A stretch of 64,000 nt of DNA from positions 1 through 64,000 of the forward strand of contig JBAMJV010003946.1 of the NCBI GenBank assembly GCA_037951105.1. The letters are read 5' to 3'. Numbering within the stretch: the first letter of the stretch is position 1; every line of letters starts with the position of its first letter. The translations under genes and the position numbers were made by a program. Below are positions 48,285 to 58,783 of this stretch, piece after piece. The DNA is from Echinarachnius parma (Eukaryota; Echinodermata; Echinoidea; Clypeasteroida; Echinarachniidae). A model generated the notes under the pieces. The model saw only the letters and a program-made list of their open reading frames with translations. It did no database searches and was not told the DNA's origin.

Positions 48285-48708
48285 AAAATTACAAACGACT
48301 AAGTAAAAAGCATGTTATCATTCAAAAAGAGCCATTAAAACACAAGAGGGCGCTTTCTAAAAAGGCATTGGTTTCAACCATTTTTCATACAAAATAATGC
48401 ATGTGATGTTATATTGAAATAATGATTAAGTAGATAGATCATCAACAACTACTTAAAAAACGCTTTTGAAAATTTTTGAAAAAGTGTAAGCATTTTTTTA
48501 ATTTTTTGAAAAAAATCATCTAATTATAAGATCAAAATATATTTATTGATATTTCAGCCGTTTCTGGACCGATTTTGACCAAATAAAGTTTTATTCTGCC
48601 ATTAAAATTGCATGTTCTCTCAAATTCGACACTCAGTTTGTTCATTATCTCACAAATAAATTGTGATGTGCAGCGCCCTCTCTACCAAAAACTTAACTAC
48701 CCCTTTAA
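48285..48708. mobile_element. MITE family A, copy 6 (inverted, left-truncated)
   Basis: Begins inside the family at ATTACAAACGACTAAGTAAA and ends AACTTAACTACCCCTTTAA. It is inverted relative to copy 7 at 49140, so the two face each other across about 430 bp. Confidence 0.7.
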
Positions 48709-49139
48709 GTGGTCTCGACCGTCATCGGTGGTCTCGGAAAATTCCCGGACTCGGCTTCGAAAATTGTCTACGACTACCCACCCCCCCCCCCCCCCTCCCC
48801 CTGGGTACGCCACTGATGACAGTTTATGTTTTAGTCAAAAAAAAATCGGAAATGTGGGTGGGGGTCCTGGGAATTACGCCAACAACGGCTTGTGCTTTAC
48901 ACGGTTTCAAATGTTCTAGAAATTAGATTGGATGAACTGATGAACCAAAGAAAATATTCATAAATGTAAAGTTTCAAAGTTCGAAAGTTTTATTCAGGCA
49001 ACGACTCATATAATAGGGTATAATATAAGAAAACAACACAATTGAAGTGTAGGCTAACCATTATTGGGCCATTATTATAAATTTACATGATTTATTCTTT
49101 TACATTGGAATAGCATGCGAAATATAAAGAGATACAGGC

Positions 49140-49678
49140 TTAAAGGGGTAGTTTAGTTTTGGTAGAGAGGGCGCTGCACATCACAATTTGTTTGTAAGGT
49201 AATGAAAAACTGAGTGTCGAATTTGAGAGAACATGCAATTTTAATGGCAGAATAAACTTTATTTGGTCAAAATCGACCCAGAAACGGCTGAAATAGCAAT
49301 AAATATATCTAATCTTATAATCATTTGGGGCCCAAATAATATTAGATGATTTTTTCAAAAAATTAAAAAAATGCTTGCACTTTTTCAAAAATGTTCAAAG
49401 GCGTTTTTTTAAATAGTTGTTGATGATCTCTCTATTTAATCATTATTTCAATAAAACATCACCTTTTGTATGAAAAATGGTTGAAACCAATGCCTTTTTA
49501 GAAAGCGCCCTCTTGTGTTTTAATGGCTCTTTTTTAATAATAACAGGCTTTTTACTTAGTCGTTTGTAATTTTGTATACCTTTCGAGCATGGTAGAGTTA
49601 TAACTATTAGTTTAAAATGTTACTGTCCAGGTTTGGTTACTAAAGTTCAGCCTTACCAAAACTGTACTACCCCTTTAA
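49140..49678. mobile_element. MITE family A, copy 7 (539 bp, complete)
   Basis: TTAAAGGGGTAGTTTAGTTTT at the left and its inverse form CTGTACTACCCCTTTAA at the right, TTAA at both edges. The cleanest full-length copy of the family here. Confidence 0.8.
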
Positions 49679-49959
49679 GGGGAAGAGCTTAGAAAGAGTA
49701 ATGAAGATAGGCATAGCCTGACCAAGGAAGATACATGGTGGAAATAATATTTTACGCACATTGAGAAAACAAAACATTTTTTTTTTTTACAAAATAACAT
49801 TACATAATATAGCTACCAAAGATAGTTTAACCGGATAGCACCGTTTTTAAATTTACTTGACTTTTGTTAGTTTTGAGTTGTACTTATCCTGTGAATGAGA
49901 CACTGATTGTGATGCCTGAAACACATAAATAAATGATGTCTCTTGTACTAGTTTCCTGT

Positions 49960-50024
49960 AGTTCAGTTGGTACAGCACCGAATGAGCAATCCGTGAACAT
50001 ATTCTTTGCTAATTTTCATTCATA
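49960..50024 (+). repeat. tRNA-like SINE fragment
   Basis: TAGTTCAGTTGGTACAGCAC fits an A box and D arm, followed by GAGCAATCCG, like the anticodon arm of the 19549 copy. The B box is missing; a family C MITE begins directly after it at 50025. Confidence 0.45.
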
Positions 50025-50393
50025 TTAAAGGTGAAACTGTATAGTGTCTACTCCGCAAAAATTAATTTGAGCTTCCACATTTCTCGTCTACCGTTTTGTT
50101 TGGCTTATGGTAAGAGAAGAATAGAAAAGGGTTAGATTTTGTTCAAATGTCCCTTTAATATGACGATATCTATCACTGATAATCATTCAGCTCAAGAGCG
50201 CTATACACGTCATACAGTAATTCGTTGTAAAAGCTGACGCAAATTTTCGCTGTTTTAACCAGGAAAGCAGTGTTATTTTTCAATGAAACTTTCACACATC
50301 ATTCGGACATATCTTATGATGATTTTGGTATAGGATTGAAGTCTCAAAATGTAATTTTGGGCAATATCTGACACTTTACTGGTGAACCTTTAA
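50025..50393. mobile_element. MITE family C, copy 4 (short form, 369 bp)
   Basis: TTAAAGGTGAAACTGTATAG at the left and TCTGACACTTTACTGGTGAACC..TTTAA at the right. The same internal deletion is seen in copy 3. Confidence 0.7.
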
Positions 50394-50494
50394 AAGTATA
50401 AGTCAATGTAGCCGAACTTATGACATATATATATATGACACATTTCAGGTTAGTTTTTCCTAATGGTTATAATAACTATATTCATGATAATACA

Positions 50495-50700
50495 AAATGC
50501 AACCGACTTCGGTGATCCCTCGCACAAATCCATAATAAGCTAATTTCCTAACCTCCGGGGTTTATGTCAGGAATGCACGAGCATTGAAAAGGGTTTATGA
50601 GACGGCAACTATTACAAGAGCTTTCTTGCCCCAGTAGGTGGAGCACAGGTCTAGAAATGTTGAGGTCTTGTGTTCGATCCCTGGAAAGCCTAATTTACTT
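50495..50700 (+). repeat. tRNA-derived SINE, second copy
   Basis: The same leader (TTCGGTGATCCCTCGCAC, GGGGTTTATGTCAGG) is followed by a decayed tRNA-like part CCCCAGTAGGTGGAGCAC..GGTCTAGAAAT..GTGTTCGATCC. The order leader-then-tRNA matches the copy at 19425. Confidence 0.65.
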
Positions 50701-51395
50701 TGCTCATTTTCATTTCTATTTTTTATGGTCAATTTTCCCCGTGTTTTAATAAAATAGTGCATAAAGTATGTAGGAAGACAGTGTATTGTAAAAATGCATT
50801 GGAAAACAATAGGAAACCTGTGCATTATACCAACATAGAAGTAACTAATAATCCTACAAGACTTATTTAGAAATGCAATTAGAAAAGGGAAACATTCATT
50901 GTCTGAATATAATTGTGATCGTGATTTCAGACATTATGGTAATAAAATAAGCGAATTCCAGAATAAGCATACGTAACAAACCTTTCTCATCGCTGATGCA
51001 TTCTATATTATACAACTAAAACTTGGCTAAACCTCCTTAAAAATTAAAATATTAGTTATGCCGACAAATATAACGAGCGTCAAAAACGGCATTTAAAATA
51101 ACCCGCCGAGCCCGGAAAAAAAGGTAAGATAAAAACAATACAGGTGGTTAACCGTTGAAAGTTTTGTTTTGTTATTATGTGGTTTATTGAACATCAAGTG
51201 TAAACACGAAATAAATGAACGGTCTGCATGAAGGTAACCATGGTAACGACATTTCATTATTTGAAGATCTTTGTGTGATTATAATTCCACTAAAAGGTAT
51301 ATTTAAATTTAAGTCCTAATCTTTTCTAGATGTACATAGGCTAGCAGCATATGGTATGTTCTTTCATAACATGGGCGAAGGGGCACATTCTTATC

Positions 51396-51745
51396 GGGGG
51401 GGGGGGGGGGGGGGGGGCTGAGGTCTCTTGCCCGAATTTTCTAAATAGGTTCTCGCCTCTTTGATGCTCGAAAATGACATGTTTTCAATTGTTTTGCCCG
51501 AAATGACACGAAATGGTTTTGCCCAAAAATAACATGTCACTGCCCAAATGAAACATGATTTTGCCCAAGTATGACATTATTTTGCCCGAATATGTCATTT
51601 TTTTTGCCCGAATGTGACATGGATTTGCCCGAATATAAAATAAAGTTGCCCGAATATGACATGATTTGCCCAAATTTCTGTAACTTTTTGCCCGAGTATG
51701 GTCGTTTTCAAAACTCCTGGGGGGGGGGGGGGGGGGGGGGGGGGG
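51396..51745. repeat. G tract plus degenerate (TTTGCCCGAATATGACAT)n repeat
   Basis: Two G tracts (51396-51418, 23 G; 51719-51745, 27 G) enclose about ten degenerate copies of a 20-24 bp unit centred on TTTGCCCGAATATGACAT, with CGCCTCTTTGATG at one side. Related segments lie at 59405-59604 and, inverted, at 62590-62760. The LPEYDM-type frames through it are artefacts. Confidence 0.8.
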
Positions 51746-51875
51746 CTGCAGCCCAAAATCAGAAATTTTTTGTGTAAAACATGCATTGACATACAAACAT
51801 TTTTGTATCAAAATACAATATATAAAAAATGGCATAAACATGTATTTCTACCATACTACTATCAACTTTCCAATA

Positions 51876-52436
51876 TTAAAGTCATACCTGTAAAGTGTCC
51901 AAATCCACGAAAATTACTTGGAGCTTCCTCGTTTCTCTTCTATCCGTGTTGTTTAGCTTATGGTAAGAGAAGAATAAAATAGGGTTTGATTTTTTCAAAT
52001 GTCCCTTTAGTATGAAGATAATTATCATTGACAATCATTATTCCAAAAGCGTTAATCAACGCAATTGAAAAAAAGTACAATTGTTGTAGCTAAACGTGTC
52101 CGCATTGCAGCACGCGTGGGAACATTCCGGAGATTGAACTTTGAACCCAGCGAGCACAAATTCCATGAATTCTGTACTACGTCAGGTAACATAATCATAC
52201 ACGGGTGCGAATATCTCAAACGGCTGATTATTACTGTGACAAATGTATGGCAGACCATCAGTATTCGGTGATAAAATATGAACTCAATATTCGTTTTTTT
52301 CACTAGGTAAACAGTGTTCGTTTTCTTTCAAACTTTCACAAATCTTTCAATTGTATTTTACAATGATATTGATATAGGATTGAAGTCTCAAATGTCATTT
52401 TGTGCAATATCTGACACTTTACAGGTATCACTTTAA
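51876..52436. mobile_element. MITE family C, copy 5 (561 bp)
   Basis: TTAAAGTCATACCTGTAAAG at the left and CTTTACAGGTATCACTTTAA at the right, with TTAA flanks. Its right-hand end and flank are tandemly duplicated: 52411-52489 recurs at 52490-52568 (79-bp period). Confidence 0.8.
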
Positions 52437-52569
52437 CTTAAATGTAGTGTTGACTGGTGCTGAGTATTATTTGGTATGCCCCGAAGTGCCTGACACTTTA
52501 CAGGTATCACTTTAACTTAAATGTAGTGTTGACTGGTGCTGAGTATTATTTGGTATGCCCCGAAGTGCC

Positions 52570-53086
52570 CCCCGATAATTGTTTGTGAGCAAAATGAAAA
52601 ACTGACTGTCAAATTCGAAAGAACATACAATTTTAATGACAGAATATACTTTATTTGATCAAAATCGGTTCAGAAACGGCTGAAATATCCATAAATATAG
52701 TTTTATTCAAAATGTTCTTCACCGGCAATCACCGGGCGATATTTAGACTTTTTAGAAAAATTTCAAAAAATGCTCGAAGACTACTTTGAACAAAAATCAG
52801 AATAGGTTTTTAAAAAGTCGTTGATGATATCTCTATTGAATCATTATTTTAACAAACATTACATGCACAATTTTGTATGAAAAAAGGCTAAAACCAATGA
52901 TTATTTATAAATAGCGCCCTCTTCAGTTGTAACGGCTCTTTTTGAATGATAACGGGTTTTACTTAGTCGTTTGTAATTGTGTATACATTTCGAGCATGGT
53001 GAAGTTATAACTATTACCTTGTACCGTAATGGTGCAGGTTTTGGTTACTAAAGTTAAGTTTCACCAGTACTCAACTATCCCTTTAA
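52570..53086. mobile_element. MITE family A, copy 8 (left end missing)
   Basis: Family A sequence from GCAAAATGAAAAACTGACTG to ACTCAACTATCCCTTTAA. It abuts the duplicated family C flank. Confidence 0.7.
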
Positions 53087-53238
53087 AATCATACAAATGT
53101 ATCTAAGTCAGATCATCATAATTATGAAACGAGAACAAATACATATTTGTGTTTAAATATTAACTTACATATGAGTATTGGCTAAAACAATCTTAATCAT
53201 ATATCCTAATCCCATATCAGTGCATTTCATACATTATA

Positions 53239-53411
53239 CAAATATACCAAGCTGTGAGAAAGTATAGTGGAATTATATATCTGAGGAGGGACTGGCATAG
53301 AACTATTTTTTCCGAGGGGCGAAGCCCCGAGGACAAAAATAGTAACTATGCCAGTCCCTCCGAAGATATATAATTCCACTATACTTTTGAACTAAAAGCT
53401 TGGTATATTTG
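53239..53411. repeat. Long hairpin, family F copy 1 (173 bp)
   Basis: Outer arms CAAATATACCAAGCT / AGCTTGGTATATTTG, then AGTATAGTGGAATTATATAT and GGAGGGACTGGCATAG with their inverses. The centre is GAGGGGCGAAGCCCCGAGG, which contains GCGAAGC, known to form an exceptionally stable DNA mini-hairpin. Confidence 0.85.
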
Positions 53412-54662
53412 TTTTATATCCCTTCTGTTTGCTCTATATCCTTCGCATGATTATAATCATCGCACAAATAAATGATTTCAATTAAACTTAAGTATTATTA
53501 TAAAGGAAAAGAAACCATTGATCATAGAACCATCACTGCACTATGTTCTGTTTGTGACACTGGCCCCCTTAGCGCAATAGCAAAGACGCTTAATGGAAAG
53601 ACCGACCACTGGACAATTTTCTTGTACAAAGTGAATGGGCAGCGCGCGATGTCCTCAGTTAATGCGCGCAATTACAGTCCTGACGTCACAATGCAAATTG
53701 CACAGGGGGTTCCCCACATATGTATTGTTGCAGTTGTTGTTGTTGCAGCTGGCTTAATGTGAATGACTCGGCTATTTTTAGCCTAGCAACAACACTATTT
53801 TCGGAAATAAATCAGCTGACTAAGCGCACCGATTTTAATGCGCACACATACGCAGTTATCATTGGTCAATTATTCCACAAAGCAGTATCATGTTGGGAAG
53901 AACAAAGTCGATTGGTTTGTTGGTGCGTATATTCCAGACAGTGTGCGTGATAATATGCAAATATCCAAATATGCCATTGCCTGTTTATTGTGCACGTTCG
54001 AGATCTGTGAATTTAACAATTCTTTATTTTAAAAATGTGAGTGAAAATCTCTAAAAGCTATCGACTATAATTTTTAAATATTTTTACCTATACAAAGACA
54101 ATATTGAATTAGAAAAGCAATGTGTCCCCCAGGTGTACCCAACTTGGAGATAAGCTGATGTTCAATCGTCATACTAGCCTGAATTTGCCGAGTTTAAGTA
54201 AGTACGTTCTGATCCTCACTTTTGTTTAAATTAATACTAACAAAGGGAACATTTGTTCCAAAAAAGCTATCGACTATAATTTTTTAATGTTTTTTCATTA
54301 ATTTAAATGAACAAGATTCAGTACTGTAGCCAAACCTCTGGGTGTACCCAACTTTCTCTTTAGCTCGATTTGAATCTTCATTCTGTTTGAAGGAACATCG
54401 CTGCGCGGCCGCTAGTGATCTGTCTTGTAATTCTACAGTCTTTGGCAATAGTCCTGGCACAAAGCGCGTATTGCGCTATCTTTCAATTCATGGTTACGCG
54501 CATTAACAACTAATGCGCACACAAATGCAAAACGCGCGCATCAAAGTGAATAATTGCCACGCTTTACATATATACACACGTGTGTAATTGAATGGGAAAA
54601 TAGCTATTCGTACATATCATTACATACATTACATGAAATGAAATGAAATGAAATGAATTACT

Positions 54663-55217
54663 AGCCGCATTCAGACGATAAAAGCAAATCTCGTGGTTAT
54701 CTTGTGGTTATCTTGTGGTTTGCAATTCTTAAGAATATCTTGTGGTTTGCGCTCGTTTGAACACGCAAAACTCGTGGTTATCTTGTGGTTTCCAAACCAC
54801 GAGATTGCGCACACTGCAAAAAATGCGCAATCTCGTGGTTATCTTGTGGTTATCTTGTGGTTTGCAAACCACAAGATAACCACAAGATACTTGTAAGATT
54901 TTGCGCAGAATGAGCGCGCGATAAGCGCGCGACTGCGCGCAGTCTACTTTTTTTACCGTCTGAACACAATCAGCTTCGAGACTCGTGGTTTGGGTTGACC
55001 TCATGACCGAGATATGCTTCCGGTGTGAAAACAAGTCAAGTGAGCGCGCGTGACCTCAAATGAGAAAGGCGCGCATGCTACTTCCGGTTTTAATTCTTAA
55101 GAATTGCAACTCTCGAGAATTGGCATCGTTTGAACACACATTTTGAAGTTCTTAAGAATTGCAATTCTTAAGAATTGCAATTCTTAAGAACTTGGCTTTC
55201 ATCGTCTGAATACGGCT
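54663..55217. mobile_element. DNA element with AGCCGCATTCAGACGAT ends (555 bp)
   Basis: AGCCGCATTCAGACGAT at the left, ATCGTCTGAATACGGCT at the right, ACT directly repeated on each side. The related block at 56740-56770 lacks it and reads GAATTAGTGTCACGACC, an empty-site comparison that supports insertion. The interior is dense in ATCTTGTGGTT and its inverse, plus TTCTTAAGAATTGCAA palindromes. No transposase. Confidence 0.8.
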
Positions 55218-55526
55218 ACTGTCACGACCATGGAAGGACAACGATGCAAAATGTGCACCATTTTCGAAATTGTTTACTTCGAAATCAGCCATGTTATACA
55301 TGAAATGCATCTCTAGAATATTTTGTGGAACTTGTTGATATTCACGGGTGAAAATATTCTGTATTTCGTTTTAAATTACTCTTTGGGAAATCTTGTCGAG
55401 CATCTTTCGCAAGCTAAACAAGACCTCCGCTCGCAGAGAAGCTGTTATTACACGCATCTCTACGGGCAATAATTATGATCTATAACGTTATTTTCCTGCT
55501 ATTTCTGCTATCGGCAAAGATAGTAA

Positions 55527-55696
55527 ACAAATATACCATGCACTGAGAGCCTCTAGTTGAAATTATGGATTCCGAGGTGACAGGAAAAGCACTATGTTCT
55601 GAGGGTCGTAGACCCGAAGAACATAGTGCTTATTCTGTCACCGAGGAATCCATAATTTCACTAGTGGCTCGACTAAATAGTGCATGATATATTTGT
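55527..55696. repeat. Long hairpin, family F copy 2 (170 bp)
   Basis: Outer arms ACAAATATACCATGCA / TGCATGATATATTTGT. The stem has GAAATTATGGATTCC, GGTGACAG and GCACTATGTTCT with their inverses, around the loop GAGGGTCGTAGACCCGAAG. The ends and loop resemble copy 1 but the intervening stem sequence is unrelated. Confidence 0.85.
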
Positions 55697-55758
55697 TTTA
55701 TATCCTTCGCATAATCATAATCATCGCAAAAATAAATGATTTCAATTAAATGATTTCA

Positions 55759-56215
55759 ATAGCGCCTTCGAACGCGCGCGTGGTTTTTTGGCTTCACAAG
55801 TTCGAAGTGTTTTTAATACCGGCACCCCCTCAACTCTCGTTGACAATGCACGCAACTCCAAATTTCTTGTGCGATGCTAATTTTATTGGCATCATTTTAC
55901 AAATTTACTCGTAGCGGACGCCGATCTACGCATTATTTCTCCTCAAAATTTCGACCAGTTTAATTTTTAAGGGTAGCGCGCATCATCACATGCGCGATTG
56001 TTCACAACACGCGCAAAAACAAATATTACGCGGTGTGCCGATATTAAAAACAGTGCCAATGTGTAGTACACCTACCATACATGTATATTTCCTCATTAAT
56101 AAAACATATTTAAAGTGTTTTAAATAAGTCGATTTAAACAAAGGCATTTATAATCATAATACTATATTCATAAAAGCAGAACAAATATATCTTGTGTATG
56201 AATATTAATTTCCAT
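55759..56215. repeat. Direct repeat D, copy 1 (457 bp)
   Basis: From ATAGCGCCTTCGAACGCGCG to AATATTAATTTCCAT. Nearly identical to 57671-58125, apart from a 3-bp indel near 55920 and a few substitutions, so the duplication is recent or gene-converted. Confidence 0.9.
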
Positions 56216-56362
56216 TAGATTAGATATAATCTCCTCCGGTTACACGCAGTAATCCGATAAGAACGGTGTAAACGGTGATACAATTCTACTAGAGGCACGA
56301 ATCTCTCAACCTCTCCTCAGGCCTGAGAAGCGGTTATTTTCTAACTTGGGTGAAACGTAATG
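56216..56362. mobile_element. MITE family B, copy 3 (truncated)
   Basis: Matches the last 145 bp of copies 1 and 2 and ends GTGAAACGTAATG. The left half is missing where it joins repeat D. Confidence 0.8.
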
Positions 56363-57022
56363 AAATAGTGCATGATATATTTGTTTTATATCCTTCGCAT
56401 AATCATAATCATCGCAAAAATAAATGATTTCAATTAAATTTAAAAAAATATAAAGAAAACCAAAACATTGATCATGGAACCATCACTGCACTGACTATGT
56501 TCTGTTTGTGACACTGACCCCCTTTGCGCAATAGACCTAGCGCAGAGCGCGTATTGCGCTATCTTTCCATTCATGGTTACGCGCATTAACAACTAATGCG
56601 CACGCAAATGCAAAACGCGCGCATCAAAGTGAATAATTAACCTGCTTTAAATACTACACACGTGTAATTGTATGGAGAAAATAGTTATTCGTACATTACA
56701 CATACAGCTAGTGCAGTGTACACCGCGGCCGATTGTTAAATGACGAATTAGTGTCACGACCACAGAAGGACAACGATGCACTATGTGCACCATTGTCGTA
56801 ATTTTAAAATTCGAATACCGCTACGTTATACATGAAATGCATCTCTAGAATATTCTTTTGAACTTATTGATATTCACGGGTGAAAATGTGCTGTATTTCT
56901 TTTTAAATAACTCTTTGAGAAATCTCGTCGAGCATCTTTCGCAAGTTAAAACAATACCTCTGCTCGCAGGGAAGATTTATAACACGCATCTCTATGGGCT
57001 CAATATGATCACCCGGCGTCTA

Positions 57023-57068
57023 TGACGTCATTCATGGAATAGCATTTACTATTCCATGAATGACGTCA
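57023..57068. repeat. Perfect 20-bp hairpin with CRE-like palindromes
   Basis: TGACGTCATTCATGGAATAG, a 6-base loop, then its exact inverse. Each arm holds TGACGTCA, the full cAMP-response element palindrome. It sits where family F hairpins occur in the neighbouring repeat copies. Confidence 0.85.
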
Positions 57069-57670
57069 CGCATAGCACATTTTTCTCCATGGGCATAACT
57101 ATGTTTGGTCACATGACGCTATGTAGACCAATCACTGAACAGGATTTCATTCATGTAGGATATAATGAAACATATTCCCCGATTTCAGATTTATAGTGGA
57201 AATAATCTTTATTGTGAGAGCCCCAATTGACCAATCACGGTTCTAGAATACTCATGAATATTCATAGAAGGGATATAAAATCCAATATGCTTATATAATT
57301 GATATCGTTCCTTAATAATAATACATATTTCAGGTGCTTTAAGTAAGTCTATTTAGACAAAGGCATTTGTATAATCATAATACTATATATTCATAATATA
57401 AAACCAAAGCAAATATTTAGTGTGTATAAATATTAATTTCATGTGAGTATTGCATAATCAAATAACATAATCCAATAAAGTGCAATATCATGCATATCAA
57501 ATCTGTTTGTATATATGATTGAGTAACCCCCGCATCGGCACACTAACACATTTCCGACAGTTTAAGACTTAACAATTGTACACATTTCTTGAAATTGTAC
57601 TCACACATTGAGAAAATAGTGCAGATTCTGATGCGATGATCAGATTTGCGATGTATTAATTATATTTTGA

Positions 57671-58125
57671 GATAGCGCCTTCGAACGCGCGCGTGGTTTT
57701 TTGGCTTCACAAGTTCGAAGTGTTTTTAATACCGGCACCCCCTCAACTCTCGTTGACAATGCACGCAACTCCAAATTTCTTGTGCGATGCTAATTTTATT
57801 GGCATCATTTTACAAATTTACTCGTAGCGGACGATCTACGCATTATTTCTCCTCAAAATTTCGACCAGTTTAATTTTTAAGGGTAGCGCGCATCATCACA
57901 TGCGCGATTGTTCACAACACGCGCAAAAACAAATATTACGCGGTGTGCCGATATTAAAAACAGTGCCGATGTGTAGTACACCTACCATACATGTATATTT
58001 CCTCATTAATAAAACATATTTAAAGTGTTTTAAATAAGTCGATTTAAACAAAGGCATTTATAATCATAATACTATATTCATAAAAGCAGAACAAATATAT
58101 CTTGTGTATGAATATTAATTTCCAT
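57671..58125. repeat. Direct repeat D, copy 2 (455 bp)
   Basis: See 55759-56215. Here the copy continues into AATTTCCATGGACAGTATTG, not into a MITE, and so shows the likely original right-hand flank. Confidence 0.9.
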
Positions 58126-58367
58126 GGACAGTATTGTATAATCAAAACTTCCTTAATCATATAACTTAATCCAATAATAAGGTTCATGCATATCAAATGT
58201 TTGTATAATTAATATAATTCCTTATAAATAACACATATTTAAAGTGCTTTAAGTAAGTATATTTACACAAATGCATTACATTATAATCATAATACTTTAT
58301 AATTCAATTAACAATCTCTCTCCCTACTTTATTTAAAATTATACAAAATCTACTTAATAATTAACAC

Positions 58368-58373
58368 TTTATT
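58368..58373 (-). promoter_or_regulatory. Candidate polyadenylation signal of the sialyltransferase gene
   Basis: AATAAA on the minus strand, about 185 bp past the stop codon. A second one lies at 58328-58333. Confidence 0.4.
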
Positions 58374-58556
58374 GTATTATTCTAATAATATTATTCGAAT
58401 ATTCTTCTCAACATTGCTCAACGAAGGTCAACGAATGTTTTGTTGTCGCTCGACCATTTTGATCAGGCTTTCGATTAACCGCTCCCTCATTCACCTTATT
58501 TCGTAGCAAATATCACATTTTTATATTGCATCTCATATTTGTCAAATGATCTTGCG

Positions 58557-58783
58557 TCAACACGACCCGCCGTGCATCCGCAGGACGCCATTAACATGTA
58601 ACTGCAGTAGGAGATTGAACTCGTGGTCCATACTGTGATGCTTGTTGTCCGTGTACATAAGGTCGTCGAAGTAATGGTAGGCGACGTCGATCTTCTTGTC
58701 GTCATATCGAGAATAGAATGGCCAGAAGCCATACAGGTGCACCTCCTCACAGAGCTGGATCGCTGTCATCGTCAGGTACAAGC
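58557..58783 (-). CDS. Sialyltransferase last exon
   Basis: Acceptor CCTGTATATAG|GCTTGTACC; 75 codons and TGA. It contains EEVHLYGFWPF, YHYFDDLMYTD, HSMDHEFNLLLQLH and ends GGSC. The first 17 exon bases with the acceptor are copied many times in the adjoining intron. Confidence 0.87.

Larger units (their letters stand above)
53087..58300. repeat. Composite repeat block
   Basis: Homologous blocks recur in order: hairpin, CCTTCGCAT..AAATGATTTCAATTAAA, a GCGCGTATTGCGCTATCTTT block (about 54460 and 56540), and a CACGACCA..GGACAACGATGCA block (about 55222 and 56757). Two to three copies of a 1.5-2 kb unit are broken up by the 555-bp element, repeat D and MITE B. A CpG-rich subset of sequences (CGCGCGCAT) stands out from the AT-rich surroundings. 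No protein family seen. Confidence 0.65.

Noticed and set aside
51485-51841. Frame with repeated LPEYDM-like peptide
   Set aside because: An intriguing peptide repeat, but it follows a degenerate DNA repeat whose units vary in length and would not hold frame; other copies are full of stops.
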